Shown in pieces: positions 27,511 to 36,475 of a stretch of DNA of 64,000 nucleotides. Within the stretch, counting starts at the first letter, position 1. Every line of letters begins with the position of its first letter. Origin of the DNA: Microbulbifer sp. A4B17 (GTDB taxonomy: Bacteria; Pseudomonadota; Gammaproteobacteria; Pseudomonadales; Cellvibrionaceae); contig NZ_CP029064.1 of the NCBI RefSeq assembly GCF_003076275.1, positions 1,250,501-1,314,500 on the forward strand, in the 5' to 3' direction. The position numbers were made by a program, and so were the translations under genes. The notes beneath the pieces are model-generated. The model was not told the origin of the DNA, made no database searches, and was given only the letters and a program-made list of their open reading frames with translations.

Positions 27511-28030
27511 ATTGGCACTACCGCAGCTGACTGAAGATCAAACGCCTTATCGGGAGTTCTTTAGTTGCTCAATTAAGCAGTCAGACCGGGTGAGAATTTG
27601 TTTTTCAGCGCAAGATGCGAAAAAACCATTTCTGACTGCCAATGCACCCATGTGGGATTTCTTTGAAGGTAAATTGAGCCAACAACTAAAGGATCTGGAC
27701 AGTGAAGCTACAATGGGAGAGCGGGTAGGTTCTGTATTGATGGAGTTACTACCAGCCGGTGAGAGTTCTATCGAAGCTGTCTCTGAACGTTTGGCCATTA
27801 GTAAAAGGACTTTGCAGCGGAAACTGGGCGAGGAGAATCAATCCTTCCAGACAATTTTACAGGGGGTTAGGTCAAATTTGGCAGATCACTACCTCGCCAA
27901 ATCGAGTCTTCAGCTAGGTGAGATTTCTTTTATGCTGGGATTTAAAGAACCCAATTCATTTATTCGGGCTTACCGGGGCTGGAAAGGGATGACACCATTG
28001 CAATACCGTGACTCTATTCATTGAATAGAC
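27511..28030 (+). pseudogene. Duplicated 3' half of the AraC-family gene
   Basis: This segment is nearly identical to 25711-26233, with only scattered base changes, and runs from LALPQL to the stop. It keeps both helix-turn-helix units but lacks the ligand-binding N terminus; an in-frame ATG at 27491 precedes it. The high identity points to a duplication much younger than the groEL-SDR one. Whether a truncated DNA-binding protein is made is unknown. Confidence 0.85.
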
Positions 28031-28138
28031 CGTAGGGATTTTAGAGTTAGTGATTGTATTCAATAGAATCATTTCGTGACTGATCTGACTCTGCAGGTTT
28101 ATTTTTCAAAAAAAACGTTGCGAATAAGTCGGCCAAAC

Positions 28139-28444
28139 TCAATTGGCTGGTCGGTCAGCAATAATAATTCCGTTGTCTGGGTTCACTTCCAGCGCCCTTA
28201 ACTCTCCTCCGTAGACCGCCTGGATTTTCCACCTTCCGCCGACAAATTCGATATGAGTGATGGGATTAAATCCCAGACTGTGCAGTTTTGCTTTAATAGT
28301 GGATAAATCCAATGCGATGACTGAGGGTTCTGCTCCGTAAAGATCTGGGCTGTCGTAGATGGGGGCGGGTTTATTGGGATCAAGTCCGGGGGGAATTGGA
28401 TTTGTGAGGTTGCCAACTAAAGCTATGGCGGTGAGAAAAATCAT
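28139..28444 (-). CDS. PepSY-like secreted small protein
   Basis: A 101-residue protein with a short hydrophobic N terminus (MIFLTAIALVG) and a C-terminal PepSY-like unit: SLGFNPITHIEFVGGRWKIQAVYGGELRALEVNPDNGIIIAD. PepSY domains are thought to inhibit or modulate extracytoplasmic peptidases. It resembles the gene at 30306-30572 in this half (VEVDLDNGKWKVEAY...LHVDPNSAEVL). No clear ribosome-binding site is seen, and the signal peptide is short, so the start may be wrong. Confidence 0.6.
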   Translation of the reverse strand: MIFLTAIALVGNLTNPIPPGLDPNKPAPIYDSPDLYGAEPSVIALDLSTIKAKLHSLGFNPITHIEFVGGRWKIQAVYGGELRALEVNPDNGIIIADRPAN

Positions 28445-28592
28445 CTACGGCCCCAAACTACTAACAAGCCATAGTATTAGTTTGGACTAGGGATTATCGC
28501 AGTGCCAGCGGGCTGTAGTGATTTTGAATTGGTCAGGGGGCTATTATAGCAGTGAATGGTCCGGCAACAGGGTGTTACCAGACCATAAAAGA

Positions 28593-30038
28593 TTAGCGGG
28601 TTAGTTTTAGCATAAAGTCGATAACACGAGTTGAGAGCTTGCCATAGGGAGGGCGTAGTAACTTCAATAGATCAATTGGGCCCTGATAGAAGATAGGGCG
28701 CAGTTTAGAGAAAGTCAGGAATCCTTCGTAGCCGTGGTAGTGGCCCATACCACTTTCACCAACACCGCCAAATGGAATATCGTGCTGGCCAACGTGCAGT
28801 ACGCAATTATTTACCGATACGCCTCCAGACATTACTTTATCGATATATAAATTCTGCAGCGTTTTATCGTGGGTGTAGGGGTAAATTGCCAGGGGTCTCG
28901 GGCGGGCATTAATATATTCAATAACTTCCTCAGGCTTGGAGTATGTGATAATAGGCAATAGAGGACCAAAAATTTCCCTTTGCATTGCCAGCATCTCGCT
29001 ATCGACATTAGTGAGGATATGCGGAGGGAACTTACGCAGTTTATTGTCCCTGTCCAGTTTGCCCGAGCTTAAATCTATAGCTTTAGCACCTTTGGCTTTA
29101 GCATCATCCAGGGTTGCCCAGATGCGTTGATAAGACGTGTCGTCAATAATGGATGTGTAATCCCGGCCATTTAAGTCAGGGTAACGCTTCTGAACATAAT
29201 GTTTTGCGTGTTCGATAAACTCTTCAAGATGTTCATCAGGTAAGAAGAGGTAGTCCACATTGACACAGATCTGCCCGGCATTTACCAATTTCCAATAGAT
29301 TAGTTGCTCGGCTGCTTTTTTTACCGGGTAATCTGGGGCAACAATTGCCGGCGATTTGCCTCCGAGCTCCAAGGTAACTGGAGTTAGGTTTTCTGCGGCG
29401 GAGCGCATTACCGCGCGGCCAGTATTACTGGAGCCGGTAAAGATCAGGTGATCGAATTTAAGGCTGGAAAAAATTGGGCCTATCTCATTGGCATCGGGAA
29501 TAAAAACAAGTTTTTCTTCTGAGAAATACTGCTCGCTAACTTCACTGAGTAATTCTGCCAGGTGCTTGGAGTTAGTGGACATTTTGACCATCGCCTGGTT
29601 GCCTGCAGCGAAAATATTGGTCAGTGGTGAAAAGCTAAGGTTTATCGGGAAGTTCCACGGCACAATGACGCCAATGACTCCCAGGGGCTGTGGGACAACA
29701 CGATTCTTAGACAATGGATAGGACTTAAAGTCTGTATGGCGTGCTCTGGGCTTCATCCACCTCTTTAAGCGCTTGATCGTCTCTTTAATACCAGAGAGGG
29801 CAGGGTAGATATCGTAGAGTAGTATTTCTTCCCGGGCACGATTTCCGTAGTCATTACTGATTGCCTGGATAATGGGCTCCTGCTGTTCGCGCAGGAGCCG
29901 GGCAAGGGTTTTAAGGTCCTGGATTCGCTGCTGGTAGCTGGGGGTTGGGTTGGCCAGGTAGGCACGGCGCTGTTTGTCGAGATGATTTTGCAGTACCGCT
30001 ATGTCTGCATCCTGCCGGGTCAGGGTTTGCGTTGTCAT
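28593..30038 (-). CDS. Coniferyl-aldehyde-dehydrogenase-like enzyme
   Basis: A 481-residue aldehyde dehydrogenase of the CalB/ALDH3 type. Visible motifs are GVIGVIVPWNFPINLSFSPL, LELGGKSPAIV with the Glu near 224, NAGQICVNVDY with the nucleophile Cys near 258, REIFGPLLPI and PFGGVGESGMGHYHG. Typical substrates are aromatic or fatty aldehydes; NAD+ is the likely acceptor. The C-terminal amphipathic tail (IDFMLKLTR) is common in this group. It stands alone on the minus strand with an upstream gap of 250 bp. It differs clearly from the aldehyde dehydrogenase at 4126-5553. Confidence 0.9.
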   Translation of the reverse strand: MTTQTLTRQDADIAVLQNHLDKQRRAYLANPTPSYQQRIQDLKTLARLLREQQEPIIQAISNDYGNRAREEILLYDIYPALSGIKETIKRLKRWMKPRARHTDFKSYPLSKNRVVPQPLGVIGVIVPWNFPINLSFSPLTNIFAAGNQAMVKMSTNSKHLAELLSEVSEQYFSEEKLVFIPDANEIGPIFSSLKFDHLIFTGSSNTGRAVMRSAAENLTPVTLELGGKSPAIVAPDYPVKKAAEQLIYWKLVNAGQICVNVDYLFLPDEHLEEFIEHAKHYVQKRYPDLNGRDYTSIIDDTSYQRIWATLDDAKAKGAKAIDLSSGKLDRDNKLRKFPPHILTNVDSEMLAMQREIFGPLLPIITYSKPEEVIEYINARPRPLAIYPYTHDKTLQNLYIDKVMSGGVSVNNCVLHVGQHDIPFGGVGESGMGHYHGYEGFLTFSKLRPIFYQGPIDLLKLLRPPYGKLSTRVIDFMLKLTR

Positions 30039-30248
30039 TTTATTATCCTGTGGCGTTGATTCCAGAAAGACTAAACCAAATTCACGCGGAGTGATTGACC
30101 AATCCCGTCAGGCACTTGTCAATTCCGGTAAATTCTTATTAATAGCTTTGATAAACGGATAGCAAATTCTATCCGGGATATGGCCGAGTTTGTTTTGACA
30201 CTGCAATTTATGGCGTGCATTGCATCAAATTTGTAATGTAAATAAAGT

Positions 30249-30274
30249 TGGGCCGGCTTTGGGAGCCGGCCCGC
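30249..30274 (-). terminator. Terminator downstream of the PepSY gene
   Basis: A perfect 9-bp stem GGGCCGGCT/AGCCGGCCC around TTGGG; on the minus strand it is followed by AACTTTATTT. It serves the minus-strand gene 30306-30572. Confidence 0.75.
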
Positions 30275-30305
30275 CTAGGTGTCTTGGGAGAGGGGACCAC
30301 AATCG

Positions 30306-30572
30306 TTAATTGTTGTCCGGTTTTTCCGATAAGACCTCAGCAGAATTTGGGTCTACATGAAGATCGTACTTCTGCTCGCCCTTATAGGCTTCAACTTTCC
30401 ACTTACCGTTGTCCAAGTCAACTTCCACAATTGGGGTGTAGCCCTGTTGTTCCAATTTAGTTAACACGGTGGAAAGGGCCATAGCTCCGGGAGGTGGCTT
30501 TTCTTTGGCGATTGCGCTTGGTATTGCTGTGGCGGCGATAACGGCCAGCAACAATTTGCTGATAGGCTGCAT
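30306..30572 (-). CDS. PepSY domain-containing exported protein
   Basis: An 88-residue protein: signal peptide (MQPISKLLLAVIAATAIPSAIA), then a single PepSY unit with LTKLEQQGYTPIVEVDLDNGKWKVEAYKGEQKYDLHVDPNSAEVL. The start at 30572 is supported by GAGGTAAT; the frame continues to 30698 without a site. It probably acts in the periplasm; partner unknown. A hairpin terminator follows. A related gene lies at 28139-28444. Confidence 0.85.
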   Translation of the reverse strand: MQPISKLLLAVIAATAIPSAIAKEKPPPGAMALSTVLTKLEQQGYTPIVEVDLDNGKWKVEAYKGEQKYDLHVDPNSAEVLSEKPDNN

Positions 30573-30694
30573 GATGCTATTACCTCGCTGTCTGTTTTGC
30601 TCAGTTGCGATGTTCAGTGAATCAAAGCTTCCTTTAACCGGGTGATTCATACTTCCAATCAATTCGTAAACATCGGGGTTTGATCTGCTGGTCT

Positions 30695-31099
30695 TCACTG
30701 CAGGGGTTGCCCACTACCCTCTGTGAGGTGCTTTTGGATGGCCTCACACCACTCCATTCCTCCGGGCTGTAAGCCGCTGGTATCGACTCCGCTGAGCTGG
30801 GAAATAGCAGTGAACCACTCCTCGCTGCCGGTAGTTGGCATACCAGAAGGGTAAAGGTTGGCCATATCGCCATTTTGTTGTGCAATAACCTGCTGCTGGA
30901 CCCATTCAAACCACTCGGGGGTACAGATAGCTGTAGCTTTTTTGTCGGCCTTCCCCATATCACCTGGTGGGGCAATGGGCTCCTTCATGGCGTCGGTAGC
31001 CGCTTCATCCGCAGGAGCTACAGGCGGTTTGGAGTCCTTGGGGCCTTCGCAGCCGTAGACTGTCAGGATCAATGCTATTACAAGCCCAAAGCGGTACAT
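30695..31099 (-). CDS. Lipoprotein of unknown function
   Basis: A 134-residue predicted lipoprotein. The signal peptide MYRFGLVIALILTVYGC ends in a lipobox (TVYGC). After a Pro/Ala-rich linker comes a small domain with two cysteines, ICTPEWFEWVQQQVIAQQNGD and GMEWCEAIQKHL, that may pair; the repeated EWF/EWC pattern is distinctive. Start at 31099 is backed by AGAGG. It diverges from the iron-binding protein gene, and the two share a roughly 150-bp promoter region that holds the Fur box. Confidence 0.7.
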   Translation of the reverse strand: MYRFGLVIALILTVYGCEGPKDSKPPVAPADEAATDAMKEPIAPPGDMGKADKKATAICTPEWFEWVQQQVIAQQNGDMANLYPSGMPTTGSEEWFTAISQLSGVDTSGLQPGGMEWCEAIQKHLTEGSGQPLQ

Positions 31100-31205
31100 G
31101 AGGCCTCTATCTGTGGCAGTTTCAAGCCTAAGCATAGGAGGAAAATTGCGACTTTGCTTTGTCAATTGAAGCCATGTGTATTTTTATTGACATTGCTATT
31201 AAATC

Positions 31206-31226
31206 AAATGAGAATGTTTCTCGTTT
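31206..31226 (+). promoter_or_regulatory. Fur box upstream of the iron ABC transporter
   Basis: A near-perfect palindrome AAATGAGAA-TGT-TTCTCGTTT matches the AATGAGAAT/TCTCATT Fur operator pattern. It lies 23-43 bp upstream of the binding-protein ATG, at promoter distance, and predicts repression by Fe-Fur. Confidence 0.8.
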
Positions 31227-31248
31227 AATCTGAGGGTGATCATCGATA

Positions 31249-32280
31249 ATGTCTACCAGAGCTCTATTTCAAAAAGTGCTGGCAGTTGCCGGCTTGTTGG
31301 GTGCTGTGGGTGCCAGTGCGGCCGAGCAGGTAAATATCTACTCCTACCGACAGCCTTTCCTGATAGAGCCGATCTTGAAGGAGTTCACCGCAAAAACCGG
31401 TATTGAGACCAAAGTGGTCTACGCCAGTAAAGGCTTGAATGAGCGCCTGCAAAGGGAAGGGCGCAACAGCCCCGCCGACCTGGTCCTGACTTCCAATACC
31501 AGCAGCCTGATGGATCTACTTAATAAGCAGCTGACCCAACCGGTAAGCAGTGAAATCCTGGAAGACAATATCCCATCACAATTTCGCGATAACGCCGGCA
31601 ACTGGTTCGGCCTGACCACCCGAGCGCGTTTAATTTACGCCTCCAAAGACCGCGTTAAGCCCGGCGAAATTACTCGCTACGAAGAGTTGGTAGACCCTAA
31701 GTGGAAGGGCCGAATCTGTACTCGCAGCGGCAAGCACCCCTACACCCTGTCCTTGATCGCCTCCATGATCGCCCATCACGGTGAAGCAGAAACCAAAGAG
31801 TGGCTGCAAGGCGTGAAAGCGAATCTGGCGCGTAAGCCTCAGGGCAATGACCGCGCTCAGGTTAAAGCCATTAGCGAAGGTGTCTGCGACCTTTCCCTGG
31901 GTAACAGCTACTACTTTGGTAAAATGATTACCAATAAGGAGCAGCCGGAGCAGGTGGATTGGGCCAAGTCAGTCAACCTGGTCTTCCCTAACCAGAAAGA
32001 TCGCGGTACCCATATGTTTATTTCCGGTGCGGCGCTGACCAAGCATGCCCCCAACCGTGAAAATGCCGTTAAGCTGCTGGAATTCCTCAGCGGCGCCGAT
32101 GCTCAATACTCTTACGCTGAGAAAAACTTTGAGTTCCCGGTACGCCCTGGCACTGCCCGCTCTGAGTTGATTAAGGAGTATATGGGTGAGTTTAAAGAAG
32201 ACGATCTGAGTCTCACGGAGATCGGTTCTTACGTTCCGGCGGCTTCCCGTATGGTTGATGAAGTACGCTTTGACTTTTAG
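31249..32280 (+). CDS. fbpA: Fe(3+) ABC transporter substrate-binding protein
   Basis: A 343-residue periplasmic ferric-iron binding protein of the FbpA/FutA group. The signal peptide is about 25 residues (AVAGLLGAVGASAA). Landmarks are VNIYSYRQPFLIEPILKEF, YASKGLNERLQREG, WFGLTTRARLIYA, and GNSYYFGKM with the adjacent tyrosines (about 221-222) that hold iron. A Fur box lies just upstream, so expression should rise under iron limitation. A strong hairpin between this gene and the permease may keep the binding protein in excess. The uptake role is well supported by family and context. Confidence 0.93.
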   Translation: MSTRALFQKVLAVAGLLGAVGASAAEQVNIYSYRQPFLIEPILKEFTAKTGIETKVVYASKGLNERLQREGRNSPADLVLTSNTSSLMDLLNKQLTQPVSSEILEDNIPSQFRDNAGNWFGLTTRARLIYASKDRVKPGEITRYEELVDPKWKGRICTRSGKHPYTLSLIASMIAHHGEAETKEWLQGVKANLARKPQGNDRAQVKAISEGVCDLSLGNSYYFGKMITNKEQPEQVDWAKSVNLVFPNQKDRGTHMFISGAALTKHAPNRENAVKLLEFLSGADAQYSYAEKNFEFPVRPGTARSELIKEYMGEFKEDDLSLTEIGSYVPAASRMVDEVRFDF

Positions 32281-32340
32281 AATGGTTAACTGAATGGGAA
32301 TTGCTGCTTGGCAAATTGGCAGCACTATCTCAGCCTTATT

Positions 32341-32378
32341 CGAACGGCCCTGTCGAGAGACCAGGGCCGTTCTTTTAT
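32341..32378 (+). terminator. Terminator/attenuator between binding protein and permease genes
   Basis: An 11-bp stem GAACGGCCCTG/CAGGGCCGTTC with a 9-base loop is followed by TTTTAT. Placed inside the operon, it likely reduces permease transcription relative to the binding protein. Confidence 0.8.
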
Positions 32379-32402
32379 AATGAGCTTTTGATTCCTTAAT
32401 CC

Positions 32403-34088
32403 ATGCTAAACCGAGCAAACTTATCAGCTTCCCGCTGGCTGCTACTGGTAGCTACTATTTCCCTACTGGTAGCCCTGCCAGTGCTATCCATTTTTTGGTT
32501 GGCATTTTTCCCTGAAGAAAATATCTGGCCGCACCTGGTGGATACGGTGTTGTTTCACTATGTGTCCTCCACATTGATTCTGGCTGGCGGTGTCGGTTTG
32601 GTAACGCTGATAGCAGGCGTGGGCAGCGCCTGGCTGGTGAGCATGTGCCAGTTCCCCGGGCGACGTTTGTTTGAGTGGGGGCTGTTATTGCCGTTTGCTG
32701 TTCCCGCCTATGTGATTGCCTACGTTTACACGGATTTGCTGGAGTATGCGGGCCCTGTGCAAAAGTCCTTGCGGGCCTGGTTTGATTGGCAGACAGCTAG
32801 GGATTACTGGTTCCCGGAGATCCGTAGCATGGGTGGGGCGATTGCCATGCTGTCACTGGTGCTCTTCCCCTATGTCTATATGCTCGCGCGAGCAGCCTTT
32901 ATCGAGCAGTGCGGCAGTATACGTGCTGCGAGCCGGTCATTGGGCTGTACGCCCTGGCAGAGCTTCTTGCGCGTTTCCCTGCCAATGGCACGCCCGGCAA
33001 TTGCGGTGGGTTTATCACTGGTGTTGATGGAAACCCTGAATGATTTCGGCACCGTGGACTTCTTTGCCGTACGCACCTTGAGTGTCGGGATTTACGATAC
33101 CTGGTTGAGCCACGGTAATTTAGGAGGCGCGGCACAAATTGCCTGTAGCACTCTGATTTTTGTCGTTCTGTTAATTACGCTGGAGCGAATGGGGCGGGCG
33201 AGACAGAAGCACTTTGTACAATCGCCAAATTCCCAGCGTGAACGCTATCTATTGCGCGGCTGGCGATCCGGTGTGGCTCTATTGTTCTGCGGGTTACTGT
33301 TGGTGGCCGGTTTTATTATTCCCCTGCTGGTTCTGGGAGGTTACGCATTCAGCAACTTCTCCAGTTATTGGAGCGAAGATTTTATACAGATCGCCAGCAA
33401 TAGCTTGTTGCTGTCAATCGCAGCGGCACTGGTTTCTGTGTTTTTGGGTTTACTGTTGGCTTACGGTAAGCGGTTGCAACCCAAAAGATCCGTACGGGTC
33501 TTGGTCGGCTTTTCCAAGCTGGGTTATGCAATGCCAGGGGCGGTATTGGCGATTGGTGTTCTGATTCCCCTGGCCGCTTTTGATAATGCGGTGGATGGTT
33601 TTTTACGTGAACACTTTGATATCTCCATAGGGCTGCTGTTAAGCGGCAGTATTTTCGCCATTATTTTTGCCTACACGGTGCGCTTCCTGGCAGTGTCCAC
33701 AGGGGCCATAGAATCCAGCCTGGAGAAGGTAACCCCTTCAATGGATCGCGCTGCCCGCTCCCTGGGGCGCAATAGCTGGCAAACCCTGTGGGCTGTACAT
33801 CTACCTTTGGTGCGTACAGGCCTGCTAACGGGTGGCTTGGTGGTATTTGTGGATTGTATGAAAGAACTGCCGGCGACTTTGCTACTACGCCCCTTTGGCT
33901 TTGATACCCTGGCCACTTATGTTTACCAGTTTGCTTCCGATGAGATGCTGGAACGCTCGGCCCTGGGAGCCTTGTTGATTGTCCTGGTGGGATTGATACC
34001 GGTAATTTTATTGAGCCGTTCCATTGGTTGGCGCAGAGGTGAGGAGCGCACAGCCCTGGCGGGCTCTGAAGCACCCGCCCTGTCCTGA
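32403..34088 (+). CDS. fbpB: Fe(3+) ABC transporter permease (fused two-domain)
   Basis: A 561-residue inner-membrane permease with about 12 membrane segments in two homologous halves, as in FbpB/SfuB. Each half has the EAA-type loop that docks the ATPase: SLGCTPWQSFLRVSLPMARPAI in the first and SLGRNSWQTLWAVHLPLVRTGL in the second. The start at 32403 lacks a strong ribosome-binding site. It is separated from the binding-protein gene by a hairpin and converges with the ATPase gene, whose stop lies only 6 bp away on the opposite strand. Confidence 0.92.
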   Translation: MLNRANLSASRWLLLVATISLLVALPVLSIFWLAFFPEENIWPHLVDTVLFHYVSSTLILAGGVGLVTLIAGVGSAWLVSMCQFPGRRLFEWGLLLPFAVPAYVIAYVYTDLLEYAGPVQKSLRAWFDWQTARDYWFPEIRSMGGAIAMLSLVLFPYVYMLARAAFIEQCGSIRAASRSLGCTPWQSFLRVSLPMARPAIAVGLSLVLMETLNDFGTVDFFAVRTLSVGIYDTWLSHGNLGGAAQIACSTLIFVVLLITLERMGRARQKHFVQSPNSQRERYLLRGWRSGVALLFCGLLLVAGFIIPLLVLGGYAFSNFSSYWSEDFIQIASNSLLLSIAAALVSVFLGLLLAYGKRLQPKRSVRVLVGFSKLGYAMPGAVLAIGVLIPLAAFDNAVDGFLREHFDISIGLLLSGSIFAIIFAYTVRFLAVSTGAIESSLEKVTPSMDRAARSLGRNSWQTLWAVHLPLVRTGLLTGGLVVFVDCMKELPATLLLRPFGFDTLATYVYQFASDEMLERSALGALLIVLVGLIPVILLSRSIGWRRGEERTALAGSEAPALS

Positions 34089-34094
34089 TAGCGT

Positions 34095-35138
34095 CTATCG
34101 GGCCTGGTCAAACACCAGTGCAGAGGAGAGATGCAGGGGAAGTTTATCACCGGGAGCCGCTTGAATATCTGCATTTAAAGCGGCCTCGACAGTTTCCCCT
34201 GCGGCCAGCTGAAAGCGATAGTTCACCTGATTGCCGAGAAAATTCTTTTCCATAACCTGGGCCATAACAGCTCCGGGATGTTCGCCTGCGGCAATATCCT
34301 CACTGCGCACAAACAGTTCGAGCTTATCTCCCTCTGCGTATGCAGCTGTCGGAGCCTTTACTTCCCCCAGAGGGGTGCTGATCAGGTCATTGCCCACAAC
34401 AGTGCCGGAAATGATGTTTCCTTCACTGACGATCCTTGCAACTACCAAATTTCTTGGTGTCTGATAAGTGTCTAGGGGGCTATCCCATTGCTGTAATTGG
34501 CCCTGGCTAAGCACTCCCAACTTATCTCCGGCAATAAAGGCCTCATGGCGGTCGTGGGTAACAATAATCGCAGGGATCTTCTCTTCGCGCAGTATATGGC
34601 GGACTTCGGCGGCGAGATTGCGGCGCAACTCGGTATCCAGGTTGGAGAAGGGCTCATCCAAAAGTAACAGCTTGGGGCGCGGTGCCAGTGCTCGAGCCAG
34701 AGCGACACGCTGCTGCTGACCGCCAGAAAGCTGGTGCGGGTACTGTTGCCCGAAGCCTTCCAGGCGCACTAACTTTAGCAAAGACTGGGTGCGGGATTGC
34801 CGCTCGCTTTTCGGAATTGATTGGATACCGAAGGCAATATTCTGCTCAACAGTGAGGTGTGGGAAGAGGGCGTAGTCCTGAAAGACCACCCCAATTTTCC
34901 GTTGCTCTGCGGGAATCTGTTTCTCACGGGAGGAAATCACTTTCCCGGATAGCTGGATACTCCCCGCTGCGACCGGTTGAAAACCAGCGATGGCGTGCAG
35001 CAGCGTTGTCTTGCCACAACCGCTGGGGCCCAATAAACAGGCAATTTCCCCGGCCTGTAAAGCAAAGGAGACTGATTCGATAACTACCTGCTCACCGTAG
35101 CGGCACTGCAGGTTTTCTATAGAGAGTATGGGATGCAC
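34095..35138 (-). CDS. fbpC: Fe(3+) ABC transporter ATP-binding protein
   Basis: An ABC ATPase of about 347 residues. Walker A is GPSGCGKTTLL, the Q-loop VVFQDYALFPHLTV, the signature LSGGQQQRVALARAL, Walker B LLLLDEPFSNLD, and the switch His in VTHDRHEA. A TOBE-like regulatory C-terminal domain follows (SEGNIISGTVVG..., FVRSEDIAAG). The GTG at 35138 gives MHPILSIENLQC; a TTG at 35168 would add ten residues. It faces the permease gene tail to tail, so unlike the usual fbpABC operon it needs its own promoter. No Fur box was seen upstream of it. Confidence 0.92.
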   Translation of the reverse strand: MHPILSIENLQCRYGEQVVIESVSFALQAGEIACLLGPSGCGKTTLLHAIAGFQPVAAGSIQLSGKVISSREKQIPAEQRKIGVVFQDYALFPHLTVEQNIAFGIQSIPKSERQSRTQSLLKLVRLEGFGQQYPHQLSGGQQQRVALARALAPRPKLLLLDEPFSNLDTELRRNLAAEVRHILREEKIPAIIVTHDRHEAFIAGDKLGVLSQGQLQQWDSPLDTYQTPRNLVVARIVSEGNIISGTVVGNDLISTPLGEVKAPTAAYAEGDKLELFVRSEDIAAGEHPGAVMAQVMEKNFLGNQVNYRFQLAAGETVEAALNADIQAAPGDKLPLHLSSALVFDQAR

Positions 35139-35526
35139 GGGTTTTCCAGTAGTTTGGCCTGTAAACAATTTGAGCAGCTTTCGGGTCTAGTTCCTGATCA
35201 TAGTCATCACCAAGCTGACCGATAGCCAGTCCAGAGTGAAGCATGTTTTTAGCTGTGCAGCAGTGTTTAAGCGAGTCTAATCCCGATTATACCATTAGCC
35301 TCAGCATTTGGTGCTGTGAGAGGTTTCGAATGAAGATAACAATACATCACTTACATTGAATTTTTCAGGGGGGGATATCTTCGCTGGTCGTTCATCAATA
35401 CTGAGGTCGATATGACGAACGCAATTGTCATTTTATGTGAGGAAAATTTGAAGCGAAAATTCTTTGAAGGGGCTAATCGAACTTCCGCTAACGCTTGTTG
35501 ATCAAGATATAGTCTAGTGCGTTGCT
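35139..35526. other. Promoter region and AT-rich gap
   Basis: This gap upstream of the ATPase gene and downstream of the small lipoprotein gene holds no convincing gene or repeat. Confidence 0.4.
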
Positions 35527-35811
35527 TTACCGCCAATCATTTTTGTCACTCTTGGAGCTTCCTCCCAGTAGTCGCTGAAAAAGTCCGGAGAATATATATG
35601 AAACGATATCCTCTTTGTTGGTAATATCTTTTTCTCTTAGGTTCTCGGCCTTTCTGTCTAGTTGTGTAGCCATAGAATAGTTATTGCGGACCCTGGCTTC
35701 CTCCGCCTGAGCCTCAAGTTCGTTAGCCTTCTCATGTCTCTCATATATGTTAGGGGTTGAGGCACACCCGGAAATAAATAAAAAGGACAGGGTAAAAAAT
35801 AAACTCTTCAT
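35527..35811 (-). CDS. Small lipoprotein
   Basis: A 94-residue predicted lipoprotein: MKSLFFTLSFLFISGCASTP has a classical lipobox. The mature part is a short charged helix (RHEKANELEAQAEEARVRNN) ending in a hydrophobic patch and DWR. An earlier in-frame ATG at 35838 is possible but would shift the signal peptide. No family is recognised. AT content is higher than in the iron locus next to it, which marks the start of the accessory region. Confidence 0.65.
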   Translation of the reverse strand: MKSLFFTLSFLFISGCASTPNIYERHEKANELEAQAEEARVRNNYSMATQLDRKAENLREKDITNKEDIVSYIFSGLFQRLLGGSSKSDKNDWR

Positions 35812-35998
35812 GTTCGGTAAAATAAATTTGAGTTTCATAAAATTTTAACTGGTAGGTGTTGGCCTACATAGGATTGCCAGCAATATACCATAGTAGCGAG
35901 CTAAATGCTGGGCTTCTGATAATCAAAGCCCAATGTGGTTGGCACGCGGATCGCATTTAATATCCACGTGCCAGTTATAAGGCGACCCTATTGATTTT

Positions 35999-36328
35999 CT
36001 ATTGGCATGGGCCTTTACGCATTCTCATTGTACTTCCGCGAACCATTTCAACATTGCTTGGAGTAACTGATAGAAGCTTATGAGATCCAACATTTGACAT
36101 TATTAACTTGTTGTCTTCAACAGACCAAGTACCATCCTGCTTCCAAAAACTATCGACCCACTTATAGGAGCCATCTTTCTGGAGAGTAATTGTGACATTT
36201 TCAGCGGCGACATTTCCTGCCGCTTCTTGTTCGTAAAAGCACCAAGTACCCTTAAGCTCATTTGCCTCATAGGCATTGGTCACTTGTGAAGCTGCAGCAA
36301 TAATACTTGCCAGAAAAATTTTTCTCAT
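35999..36328 (-). CDS. Small exported protein, lipocalin-like strand pattern
   Basis: A 109-residue protein with a signal peptide (MRKIFLASIIAAASQVTNA). The rest alternates strands: LKGTWCFYEQEA, VTITLQKDGSYKWVDSFW, DGTWSVEDNKLIMSNVG, and a basic C terminus with a cysteine (KGPCQ). The GTW...KDGSY...GTW...NKLIM pattern is typical of small lipocalin-like (DUF4488-type) domains that bind hydrophobic ligands, but this is only a resemblance. The ribosome-binding site AAAAGGAA is good. Confidence 0.65.
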   Translation of the reverse strand: MRKIFLASIIAAASQVTNAYEANELKGTWCFYEQEAAGNVAAENVTITLQKDGSYKWVDSFWKQDGTWSVEDNKLIMSNVGSHKLLSVTPSNVEMVRGSTMRMRKGPCQ

Positions 36329-36475
36329 TTTATATTCCTTTTAGTTTAAGGTGTCCAATTTTCAAGTTTGATTTTTATAGCCTTGAGGTTAGCTTCCCTT
36401 AATTATGTACAGTATTAAATTTTACCTAATATTTAACGCGAAGTGACTGGGTGCTGTAATATAGATAGCTTTCTA

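Noticed and set aside
35839-35998. Inverted repeat TGGCACGTGGA/TCCGCGTGCCA between two small genes, considered as attC
   Set aside because: It has an R''-like TTATAAC and paired arms but no R' core (GTTRRRY), so an integron site could not be supported.
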